From positions 62,001 to 126,000 of the forward strand of contig CAVVUC010000001.1 of NCBI GenBank assembly GCA_963751395.1: 64,000 bases of DNA. Direction: 5' to 3'. Below, in pieces: positions 1 to 9,100 of this stretch; position 1 is the first letter of the stretch, and each line of letters starts with the position of its first letter. Both the position numbers and the translations under genes were made by a program. Below the pieces are notes generated by a model that saw only the letters and a list, made by a program, of their open reading frames with translations, was not told where the DNA came from and ran no database searches. The stretch is from CAVVUC01 sp963751395. GTDB taxonomy: Bacteria > Verrucomicrobiota > Verrucomicrobiia > Chthoniobacterales > Chthoniobacteraceae.

Positions 1-1
1 C

Positions 2-240
2 TACGACGCGGGCAAGATCGTTGATCGTCTACCAGCCGTGACAGGCTGGAAGGAATCGCGAAGGCGCTCCTCGAATACGAGACGCTCGACCGCTCACAAA
101 TCCGCGACATCATCGACAAAGGTTACATGTCCAATCCGCCGGCCAGCGGCGCGAAATCGCGCACCCAGCCGCCGCCGGTCCCTGAGAGCACGACCGTCTC
201 GCCGGAGTACCCGCACGGCCTCACGGAAGCGCCGGCGTAG
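2..240 (+). CDS. ftsH: C-terminal end of FtsH-like AAA+ zinc metalloprotease (partial, apparent frameshift)
   Basis: This is the 3' end of a gene that enters from outside the window. Positions 25-240 read as a helix of the type RLEGIAKALLEYETLD, the signature near the C-terminus of the membrane-bound protease FtsH, followed by a Pro/Ser/Thr-rich tail that ends in TAG. The first bases (2-28) read as YDAGKIVDR in another frame, which also suits the FtsH helix just upstream, and the frame of the tail has a stop at 22-24. An indel near 22-35 would join the two. It is either a sequencing error or a real frameshift. The family call rests on about 25 residues only. Confidence 0.5.
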
Positions 241-521
241 TTTGGCGGGCCACTTCGCCGGCTTCCTCGTTGCGAAGGTCGTATGGTTACAAAGAGGGAG
301 GGAAGAAACGTCAGCCGAAGTTGTTGACGGACCAAACTCGCGCGCGGAAGTCACCGGCAGTAAAAACATCCAACCAAGCGTGGCTTGGTCGCGATTGGTC
401 GCGATCGCCGGAAAACCGGGCGACGAGCCTGCGCCAGGAAGGAAGAACAGTATTCTCAAGCAAGCCGGCATTGCAAAACCCCCGGCCCGGCAAGGAAGCG
501 AATGCCATTTCAGAATGGTGA

Positions 522-551
522 TTGACGTTCGCGACAACACGCGATTATTTT
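522..551 (+). promoter_or_regulatory. Candidate sigma-70 promoter for the gap-pgk-tpiA cluster
   Basis: TTGACG at 522-527 and TATTTT at 546-551 are separated by 18 bp, which would place transcription start near 558 and give a leader of about 47 nt before the gap start codon. The rest of the 241-604 gap shows no convincing gene. Several short ORFs cross it, but none has a recognisable product. This is a motif match only. Confidence 0.35.
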
Positions 552-604
552 CTCCGCTCCAGCCGGAACAGCACATAACCACTGACTTAAACTTAACTAC
601 TCAC

Positions 605-1603
605 ATGATTAAAATTGGCATTAACGGGTTCGGTCGCATCGGGCGCATGGTCTTCCGCGCCGCGATCCAGAACTTCTCGAAGGACATCGAAGTCGTCGGC
701 ATCAACGACCTCCTCGAACCTGCATACCTCGCATACATGCTCAAATACGACTCGGTCCACGGCCGTTTCAAAGGCGAAGTCTCCGTCGAGGGCAGCAACC
801 TGATCGTCAACGGCAAGAAGATCCGTCTCACCGCGGTCAAGGATCCGTCCACGCTGAAGTGGGACGAAGTCGGAGCCGAGGTTGTCGTCGAATCCACCGG
901 ACTCTTCCTCGATGAAGCGACCGCGGGCGCGCACTTGAAGGCGGGCGCGAAAAAAGTCATCCTCTCGGCACCGTCGAAAGACGAGACGCCGATGTTCGTC
1001 TATGGCGTCAATGACGGCACCTACGCCGGCCAGGCGATCATCTCCAACGCAAGCTGCACGACGAACTGCCTCGCGCCGCTGGCGAAAGTCATCAACGACT
1101 CGTTCGGCATCAAGCGCGGCCTCATGACCACCGTTCACGCCGCCACCGCCACGCAGAAAACCGTGGACGGCCCGAGCAACAAAGACTGGCGCGGCGGACG
1201 CGGCATTCTCGAGAACATCATTCCGTCCTCGACCGGCGCGGCCAAGGCCGTCGGCAAGGTCATTCCCGAGCTGAACAAGAAGCTCACTGGCATGGCGTTC
1301 CGCGTTCCGACTTCGGACGTGTCCGTGGTCGATCTCACCGTCGAACTCAACAAGCCGGCCACCTACGAGGAAATCTGCAACGCCATCAAGGCGGCCGCAG
1401 ACGGCCCGCTGAAAGGCGTGCTCGCATACGTCGATCAGAAGGTTGTCTCGACCGACTTCCGCGGCGAGGTGAACACGTCGGTGTTCGACGCCGAGGCCGG
1501 CATCGCGCTCGACAGCACTTTTGTGAAACTGGTCGCGTGGTACGACAACGAATGGGGCTACTCCAACAAAGTGCTGGAGATGGCCCGCGTCGTCGCCAAG
1601 TAA
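605..1603 (+). CDS. gap: Type I glyceraldehyde-3-phosphate dehydrogenase
   Basis: Cytosolic glycolytic enzyme that converts glyceraldehyde 3-phosphate, NAD+ and phosphate to 1,3-bisphosphoglycerate. The 332-aa product has the usual family length. The N-terminal NAD-binding Rossmann motif GINGFGRIGR starts at residue 5, and the catalytic motif SNASCTTNCLAP places the active-site cysteine at residue 151. The C-terminal WYDNEWGYS motif is present. ATG at 605 was chosen because the family begins just before the dinucleotide-binding strand; the open frame runs upstream to position 38 with non-homologous sequence. It is first in a same-strand cluster with pgk and tpiA, the three consecutive triose-phase enzymes, so co-transcription is likely. 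A hairpin-rich spacer separates it from pgk. Confidence 0.97.
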   Translation: MIKIGINGFGRIGRMVFRAAIQNFSKDIEVVGINDLLEPAYLAYMLKYDSVHGRFKGEVSVEGSNLIVNGKKIRLTAVKDPSTLKWDEVGAEVVVESTGLFLDEATAGAHLKAGAKKVILSAPSKDETPMFVYGVNDGTYAGQAIISNASCTTNCLAPLAKVINDSFGIKRGLMTTVHAATATQKTVDGPSNKDWRGGRGILENIIPSSTGAAKAVGKVIPELNKKLTGMAFRVPTSDVSVVDLTVELNKPATYEEICNAIKAAADGPLKGVLAYVDQKVVSTDFRGEVNTSVFDAEAGIALDSTFVKLVAWYDNEWGYSNKVLEMARVVAK

Positions 1604-1619
1604 GCCAACGAATCCAATT

Positions 1620-1667
1620 GGAGAATTGGAGCGATGGAGAAATGAATCTCCAAAGCTCCAATTCTCC
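1620..1667. repeat. Intercistronic inverted repeat between gap and pgk
   Basis: Two 12-bp arms, GGAGAATTGGAG (1620-1631) and CTCCAATTCTCC (1656-1667), are perfect inverted copies around a 24-nt centre that itself holds GGAGA/TCTCC. The element lies wholly between the gap stop and the pgk start. A related TGGAG-rich inverted element sits between pgk and tpiA. It could stabilise or process the mRNA, or be a mobile REP-like element. Confidence 0.6.
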
Positions 1668-1689
1668 GTTTCTCCAACACTCCAATCCC

Positions 1690-2934
1690 ATGTCCAAACT
1701 TTCCATCCGCGACGTTGACGTGAAGGGCAAGCGCGTCCTCATCCGCGTCGATTTCAACGTGCCGCAGGACAAAGCCACCGGCGCGATCACCAATCCCGCC
1801 CGCATCGTCGCCGCCCTGCCCACCATCCAGCACATCCTCGACAACGGCGGTTCCGCCGTCCTGATGAGCCATCTCGGCAGGCCGGACGGAAAGCGCCTCG
1901 AGAAGTTTTCTCTCAAAACAGTCGCCGACAAACTCGCCGAACTCCTCGGCAAACCGGTGAACTTCCTGAGCGATTGCGTCGGACCGGACGTCGAAGCCGC
2001 GTGCGCCGCGATCAAGCCCGGCGAAGTCATCCTGCTCGAAAACCTCCGCTTCCACATCGAGGAGGAAGGCAAGGTGAAAAACGAAGACGGCACCTCGACA
2101 AAAGCCGATCCGATCAAGATCGCGGAATTCCGCGCTTCGCTCACGAGGCTTGGCGACATTTATTGCAACGACGCATTCGGCACCGCACACCGCGCCCATT
2201 CGTCGGTCGTTGGCGTGAATCTGCCGGAGAAAACCGCGGGCTTCCTCATGCAAAAGGAACTCGAGGCTTTTGACGCCGTGCTCGACAATCCGAAGCGCCC
2301 GCTCCTCGCGATCCTCGGCGGAGCGAAGGTCGCCGACAAAATCCCGCTCATCAGCAACCTGCTCGACAAGGCCGATGAGATCATCGTCGGCGGCGGCATG
2401 GCCTTCACATTTTTGAAAACACTGAACAACATGCCGATCGGCGACAGTATGTTCGATCCCGAGGGCGCCAAGATCGTGGGCGATCTCATGGCGAAGGCTC
2501 AGGAGCGCGGCGTGAAGATTCACCTTCCGTGCGACTTCGTGTGCGGGGACAAATTCGCGCCGGACGCCAATACCCAAACCTCCGACACGACGACGGGTGT
2601 GCCTGACGGCTGGCTGGGGCTCGACTGCGGCCCGAAATCGAGCGCGCTTTTTGCCGAGGCGATCGGGCGAGCGAACACCATTGTGTGGAACGGCCCGTCC
2701 GGCGTTTTTGAATTCGACAAGTTCGCCCAGTCAACGAAGGACGTCGCTGCGGCCGTGGCTGCCGCAACAGCCCGCGGAGCGGTCACCGTGGTCGGTGGCG
2801 GCGACACCGCGACAGCCGCGGAGAAGTTCGGCGTCATCGACAAAGTCACCCACGCCTCGACCGGCGGCGGAGCCTCCCTCGAACTGCTCGAAGGCAAGGA
2901 CCTGCCCGGCGTCTCGGCATTAACCAACAAGTAA
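1690..2934 (+). CDS. pgk: Phosphoglycerate kinase
   Basis: Transfers phosphate from 1,3-bisphosphoglycerate to ADP, giving ATP and 3-phosphoglycerate in cytosolic glycolysis. The 414-aa product starts at ATG 1690 (MSKLSIRDVDVKG), the normal beginning of the family; the open frame extends upstream only through the intercistronic repeat. Visible signatures are RVDFNVP near residue 20, the substrate-binding SHLGRP, the hinge and nucleotide region GGAKVADKIPLI, GPSGVFEF, and the C-terminal VVGGGDTATAAEKFG loop. The length matches bacterial PGKs. It sits between gap and tpiA on the same strand, consistent with one transcript, and both flanking spacers contain TGGAG-type inverted repeats. Confidence 0.97.
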   Translation: MSKLSIRDVDVKGKRVLIRVDFNVPQDKATGAITNPARIVAALPTIQHILDNGGSAVLMSHLGRPDGKRLEKFSLKTVADKLAELLGKPVNFLSDCVGPDVEAACAAIKPGEVILLENLRFHIEEEGKVKNEDGTSTKADPIKIAEFRASLTRLGDIYCNDAFGTAHRAHSSVVGVNLPEKTAGFLMQKELEAFDAVLDNPKRPLLAILGGAKVADKIPLISNLLDKADEIIVGGGMAFTFLKTLNNMPIGDSMFDPEGAKIVGDLMAKAQERGVKIHLPCDFVCGDKFAPDANTQTSDTTTGVPDGWLGLDCGPKSSALFAEAIGRANTIVWNGPSGVFEFDKFAQSTKDVAAAVAAATARGAVTVVGGGDTATAAEKFGVIDKVTHASTGGGASLELLEGKDLPGVSALTNK

Positions 2935-2938
2935 CAAA

Positions 2939-3022
2939 CCATGGAGCATTGGAAAACTGGAGCAATGGAGTAAAACCCGGCTCCTCCTGATCCATCACTC
3001 CACCTCTCCAACACTCCATTCC
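2939..3022. repeat. Intercistronic TGGAG-rich imperfect inverted repeat between pgk and tpiA
   Basis: A left half with ATGGAGCATTGGA and CTGGAGCAATGGAG faces a right half with CTCCACCTCTCCAACACTCCATT. The two can fold back on each other imperfectly. The wording matches the gap-pgk spacer element, so both spacers probably hold copies of one repeat family. Confidence 0.5.
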
Positions 3023-3029
3023 TACTCCT

Positions 3030-3794
<765 letters not shown>

Positions 3795-3834
3795 CCGGGA
3801 CTTCCAAGCCCCGCTCGTATTCGTTTCCAGCATT

Positions 3835-3858
3835 GGCCGGGACTTGCAGGTCCCGGCC
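3835..3858 (+). terminator. Perfect hairpin after tpiA, possible terminator
   Basis: GGCCGGGAC (3835-3843) and GTCCCGGCC (3850-3858) form a perfect 9-bp stem with a 6-nt loop. No T-run follows, so it is not a textbook intrinsic terminator. A TTGACA hexamer at 3890-3895 lies downstream and could start a separate trpC transcript, but no good -10 box is seen. Confidence 0.35.
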
Positions 3859-3926
3859 ACTTTGCGGCGGGCAATACCGTTTCATTTCTTTGACAACCCT
3901 TCGCCAAAACGATTTGTTGCCGGGCG

Positions 3927-4727
3927 ATGAGTGACCGGCTCCAACAGATCCTCGATCGGAAAAAAGTCGAAGTCGCGAAACTGCTGCCGCGCCTCGATCA
4001 TTTGCGCGCCGCGGCTTTGCAGCGGAACGATTTCCGGGGTTTTGGCGCTGCCATCGATCGCGGCCCAGATGCGCTCGGCCTGATTGCCGAGGTCAAAAAA
4101 GCGTCGCCATCCGCAGGAACCATCGCCGAGTCTTTCGACCCCGTCCTCATCGCCAAAGCCTACGAATCGGCCGGTGCGCATGCCGTGTCCGTTTTGACCG
4201 ACGAGAGATTTTTCCAAGGCTCGCTGAGTCATCTCGCGCAAGTCCGCGCCGCGATTTCGCTGCCGGTGCTGCGAAAGGACTTCATCATCCACGAGGTGCA
4301 GATTTTCGAGGCCGCGTGCGCCGGGGCTGACGCGATCCTGCTCATCGTCGCCGCGCTCGATCAGGACCGGCTTGCCGCGCTCTACCGGACCGCCACCGAT
4401 CATCTGCTCGATGTGCTGGTCGAAGTCCACACGCTCGAAGAGCTCGACCGCGCACTCGACATCGACGCGAAGATCATCGGCATCAACAACCGCAACCTCG
4501 CCACATTCCAGGTCGATCTCGCCACCACCGAACAACTCAGCGAGGAAGTCCCGGACGGCGTGATCCTCGTCAGCGAGAGCGGCATCAAGACCGCTGCCGA
4601 CACCCGGCGCGTCTTCGATTGCGGCGCGAACGCGATCCTCGTCGGTGAAACGCTCATGCGCAGCAACGACGTCCACGCGGCGGTTGCAGACTTGCTTGGA
4701 GTAAAAGCAGACCACTCAATCGAGTAA
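3927..4727 (+). CDS. trpC: Indole-3-glycerol-phosphate synthase
   Basis: Closes the indole ring of CdRP to form indole-3-glycerol phosphate in tryptophan synthesis. The 266-aa single-domain TIM barrel carries EVKKASPSAG near residue 55 (catalytic Lys), VLRKDFIIHE (second catalytic Lys), IGINNRNL, and SESGI in the phosphate-binding half. The length fits the monofunctional enzyme, with no fused TrpF domain. ATG 3927 is the only start that fits the family N-terminus. It is not next to other trp genes; its neighbours are tpiA and ychF, so pathway context is absent here. Confidence 0.95.
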   Translation: MSDRLQQILDRKKVEVAKLLPRLDHLRAAALQRNDFRGFGAAIDRGPDALGLIAEVKKASPSAGTIAESFDPVLIAKAYESAGAHAVSVLTDERFFQGSLSHLAQVRAAISLPVLRKDFIIHEVQIFEAACAGADAILLIVAALDQDRLAALYRTATDHLLDVLVEVHTLEELDRALDIDAKIIGINNRNLATFQVDLATTEQLSEEVPDGVILVSESGIKTAADTRRVFDCGANAILVGETLMRSNDVHAAVADLLGVKADHSIE

Positions 4728-4799
4728 GCCGGAAACCGGGTTGCGGTCTCAAATCATTTGATTGCGCTGCCGGAGCCGCGCTGCGTAAGGTTCGGGAAT

Positions 4800-5969
4800 A
4801 TGTTGAGCGCCGGAATTGTTGGCTTGCCGAACGTCGGCAAGAGCACGCTTTTTAATGCCGTCACCCGCACCCGCAAGGCGCAGGCGGCGAATTATCCGTT
4901 TTGCACGATCGATCCGAATCAAGGTGTGGTGACGGTGCCGGACCCGCGTCTGGCTGTTCTCTCGAAGCTCTCGGGATCGAAAAAACTCGTGCCCGCTGCG
5001 ATTGAGTTCGTCGATATCGCCGGCCTCGTGAAAGGCGCAAGCCAGGGCGAAGGACTCGGCAACCAGTTCCTCAGCCACATCCGCGAGGTCGATGCGATCG
5101 TGCAGGTCGTGCGCTGTTTCGAGGACACGGACATTCATCACGTCAGCGGCTCGATTGACCCGGTTCGCGACATCGAAATCATCAACACCGAACTCGTGCT
5201 CGCCGACATGGCGGCGCTGGAAAAGCGGCGCGACCGTTTGCAGAAAAGCGTCCGCACCGGAGACAAGGTGGCGAAAGCCGAGATGGCCGTCGTCGAGAAA
5301 CTGCTTCCGCACCTGAACGAAGGCAAACCGGCCAACACATTTCCACTCAGCGACGAGGAGAAGAAAACCGCGCGCGAGTTTTTCCTCCTCACCTCGAAAC
5401 CCGTGTTGTTCGCCTGCAACGTGGCGGAGCAGGATCTCGCCAGGCTGAGCGCCGAGATCGACGCGGCGCAGGAGCAGGAGGGCGACCTGCCTAAGTATTC
5501 CATCGAGATTCATCCGGCGGCGCGCTATGTGAAGGCCGTTCAGGATTACGCGCGCACGCATCTCGCGACCGAGGCGGTGATCATCAGCGCGCAGATCGAG
5601 AGCGAGCTGGTCGATCTTTCCGAGGAAGAAGCGGCCGAGTATCTCCAAGGGCTCGGCGTCACGAGCAGCGGCGTCGGCTCACTCATTCGCGCCGTCTATC
5701 ACCTGCTCGGGCTGCGCACGTATCTCACCACCGGCGAGCAGGAGACGCGGGCCTGGACGATTCACGCCGGCGACAAAGCGCCCGCCGCAGCCGGAGTCAT
5801 CCACACCGATTTCGAGCGCGGCTTCATCGCCGCCGAAGTCACGCATTACGACGAGCTCATACGTCTCGGCTCATTCGCCAAGGCGCGCGAAGCGGGCAAG
5901 CTGCGGATCGAAGGCAAGGAATACGTCGTGCAGGACGGAGACGTGATCGAGTTTCGATTCAACGTGTAG
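4800..5969 (+). CDS. ychF: Redox-regulated ribosome-binding ATPase YchF (OLA1 family)
   Basis: P-loop ATPase of the Obg-related YchF/OLA1 family that binds ribosomes. The 389-aa product has Walker A GLPNVGKST near residue 8, switch II DIAGLVKGAS, and an ACNVAEQD segment where GTPases carry NKxD, the change that gives YchF its ATP preference. The C-terminal TGS domain includes the ETRAWTIHAGDKAPAAAGVIH stretch. ATG 4800 was preferred to an upstream TTG (4758) because the family begins immediately before the P-loop. It stands alone downstream of trpC with a 72-bp spacer. Confidence 0.95.
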   Translation: MLSAGIVGLPNVGKSTLFNAVTRTRKAQAANYPFCTIDPNQGVVTVPDPRLAVLSKLSGSKKLVPAAIEFVDIAGLVKGASQGEGLGNQFLSHIREVDAIVQVVRCFEDTDIHHVSGSIDPVRDIEIINTELVLADMAALEKRRDRLQKSVRTGDKVAKAEMAVVEKLLPHLNEGKPANTFPLSDEEKKTAREFFLLTSKPVLFACNVAEQDLARLSAEIDAAQEQEGDLPKYSIEIHPAARYVKAVQDYARTHLATEAVIISAQIESELVDLSEEEAAEYLQGLGVTSSGVGSLIRAVYHLLGLRTYLTTGEQETRAWTIHAGDKAPAAAGVIHTDFERGFIAAEVTHYDELIRLGSFAKAREAGKLRIEGKEYVVQDGDVIEFRFNV

Positions 5970-6131
5970 CGTTGCCCGATCGAAGAAACCGGGACGGGTG
6001 ACAAGGTGCCGGCTTTCTTGTCGCATCGCCCGGATTCCGGGCCGTGGATGTCATCGTGGACCCAACTTGGGTGTGGCAGTTTCTTTGGAAAAATGGGAAT
6101 ATTCGGCGGTAAGAGAACGCAGGGATTTTTG

Positions 6132-6157
6132 GACGACGCTCTGATTTAGCCGTCGTC
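6132..6157. promoter_or_regulatory. Small inverted repeat upstream of the beta-helix gene
   Basis: GACGACG (6132-6138) and CGTCGTC (6151-6157) are perfect inverted arms around 12 nt, 28 bp before the ATG at 6185. It could be an operator or a leader hairpin. No other support. Confidence 0.25.
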
Positions 6158-6184
6158 GAGCCTGCGTCCCTCCGTTTTACTTTT

Positions 6185-9100
6185 ATGATTTCCAACCGCC
6201 CAGCCGACCGGCTTGCAAGCTGCCTTGCGCGGATCGTTTTTTCCGCTGCGTGGCTCTTGGTTTCCTTTGGAATCCTATGGCTCCCGGTCGTTCATGCCGC
6301 GCCAACCCAGGCCGTTTACTTCGTCGATCCCGTGTCCGGAAACGATGCCTATGCCGGCTCCTCCATTTCCGCGCCGTTTCTGACGATTGCCAGGGCTCGC
6401 GACGCCGTGCGCACCATCAACACAGCCATGACCGGCGATATTTATGTTTACCTTCGTGGCGGCACCTATTCGCTGGCCTCGACCCTGGCCCTCGACGACC
6501 GCGATTCCGGCACGAATGGTTACACCGTTCACTACTGCGCCTACATCAATGAGAAACCCGTCCTGAGCGGCGGCAGAACGATTGCCGGTTGGGCCCTTTA
6601 TGACAGCGCCAAGAACATCTACGCGGCGACACCCGGCCCGCTTGAGACGCGCCAGCTCTTTGTCAATGGCGTCCGCTGCGTGCGGGCGAAGGGTTCCGTG
6701 GGACTCACGGCCGCCACCACCGGCAGCGCCGGTTACACCACCACCGACACCTTCCTGGCCGGATGGAAAAACATCAGTGACCTCGAAATGGTTTACGAGG
6801 CCATCTGGACCAAGCCGCGTTGCGGGGTCAGCGACATTACCGTGAGCGGCACCCTCGCCACCGTGACGATGGACCAGCCCGGATTCACCTGGGTGCGCAA
6901 CAAGGGCATTACCTCGGTCGGCGTCCCGCTTTACTACGAAAACGCCTATGAACTGCTGGATGCCGCGGGAGAATGGTACCTGGACCGGACCGGCGCAATC
7001 AGCGGAACAGCCTGCACGCTTTTCTACATTCCGAAAACGGGAGAGACCATGAGTTCCGCGAAAGTCGTTGCGCCAGTGCTGGAGAAGCTTGTCACCATCC
7101 AGGGACGCGCCATCGACACCCCGGTCAATCATCTGGAGCTTCAGGGACTCACCTTTCAATACACCACCTGGCTGCGCCCCAACGGCACCTCGGGACATTC
7201 GGACGCGCAAAACAATGTCCTGCGCGAGAAGCCTGGCGGTGTGAATACCGAATTCATCGTGGACGGAGCGGCACTCACGCTGAAGTACGCGAGTTCGGTT
7301 GCGATTGAGCGCTGCACCTTTGCAAGCCTCGGCGCCACCGGCATCAACGCTTACGCCGGATGTCAGGGGAACACGATCCGGGGCAATGTTTTCAATGACG
7401 TCGCAGCCAACGGGCTACAGCTTGGCGACTATCTGAGCTACTCCAGCACGACGAGTGAGAGCTATTGTTACCTTTCCAATCCGGCCCAGCCCACGCTCGA
7501 CCGCAGGCTGATCCTCAAGAACAACACCGTCGCGAACAACTACTTCAACAACTGCGGCGTTGAATACCGCTCCGCGACCGCGTTGGCCGCCGCGTTTCCC
7601 CAGGAATCCAGCTTCCTGCACAACGAGATCCAAACCCTCCCTTACAGCGGCATCCATATCGGCTGGGGCTGGGGCGCGATGCCCGCGACGGACATGGGCA
7701 GGAACCTGGTCCAATACAACATCGTCCGGAACATCATGCAGGACCTCAACGACGGGGGCTGCATCTACCTGATGGGATCGCAACGCTCCGGGACAGACTA
7801 TTCCACAGTTAGCAACAACTATGTCTCCGGTTGCTCAAACCAGGGGCTCTATTTTGATGACGGCGCGTGCTACTACCATGCCGCCGACAACATCACCACC
7901 GGCATTGGGGATCAGATCGTGAAGATCGCCGGCACCAACAAGCACGACATCGACGTCGTGCGCACTTATGCCACCAAGGCCGCCGGCACCTACACCGCTC
8001 CAAACGTTACCGTGGAGCCGGCCATCCTCCAGACGAGCGGCACGTGGCCATGGCCTTCCGGAGCGACGATCACGCTACAGAACGCCGGCTTGGAGCCTGC
8101 CTATGTGGATATCAAGGCACCTCAGACCATGTCGGTTTACGAGGCGGAATCGGCCACGAAAAGCGGCGGAGCTTACACAGCCACCACGAACAAAGGCTTC
8201 TTCGGCACCGGATACGTGGAGGGCTTTTACAACGTGACGGGGGCGGCCACCACCTTTAGCGTGAGCGCTTCGACTGCCGGCAGCTACGAGATAACCATCC
8301 GCTACTCTGCCGGCAATGGCACGAGCACCAACACCGGCCTGTATGTCAACGGCACCAAACTGCGCAACCTCACTTTTCCATCCACCGGAAGCTGGACCTG
8401 CTACGCCACCCGCACGGAAAGCGTCCGTCTCCTGGCCGGCGCTAACACGATTGCCCTGCGATCGGAAAGCTCCTCCGGGCAATGCATCAACATCGATAAT
8501 CTAACTCTGACTTCCGGGCTGGTGACTTATCAAGCTGAGAACGGCCTGCTCACAGGTGGCATCGCCACTACCGTCATCGGCTCGACGAACGCCACGGGTT
8601 CGGGCCTCGTCGGTTATTATGCTAACAAGCTCGGCGCAGCCACGATTCTACAAGTCTTCGCGAAATCCGCCGGCTCGCATAACCTGATCGTCCGATACTG
8701 CGCCGGCAACGGGGATTGCACCTCGCTCGGTCTCTACGTCAACGGTTTGAAACTCAAAAATCTCAACCTCCCGCGCTGCCCCAATTGGAACACCTATCTG
8801 ACAGTCACCGAGTCCGCCTACCTGAACCCGGGCTGGAACACGATCGCGCTCCGCTCCGAGGAAGCGGTCCCGAGCCTCACCGCAAATTTGGACAGCCTGG
8901 GCGTGGAGTACACCGGCACCGTTCCCGCTGCCACGACCGCTGTCACCTGGAGTGGTGCCGGTCAGATCGCGCCGCTCTCGTGGAAGAGCACGGCGAACTG
9001 GCAGTCTGAAACGGTTCCCGATCCCGCTGCCACCAGTTCCCTGTCATTCCTCACCAACCAAATCCTCGCCGAAGGCACCGTGGTCGCGCAGCAGGATTTC

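Noticed and set aside
38..604. 189-residue N-terminal extension of GAPDH
   Set aside because: It is Arg/Ser-rich, overlaps the ftsH tail in another frame, and is absent from the family, which starts at 605.
6074..6089. Sigma-54 promoter TGGCAGTTTCTTTGG upstream of the beta-helix gene
   Set aside because: The -12 element has GG where the GC pair is essential, and the -24 element ends in G rather than C. The match is too weak.
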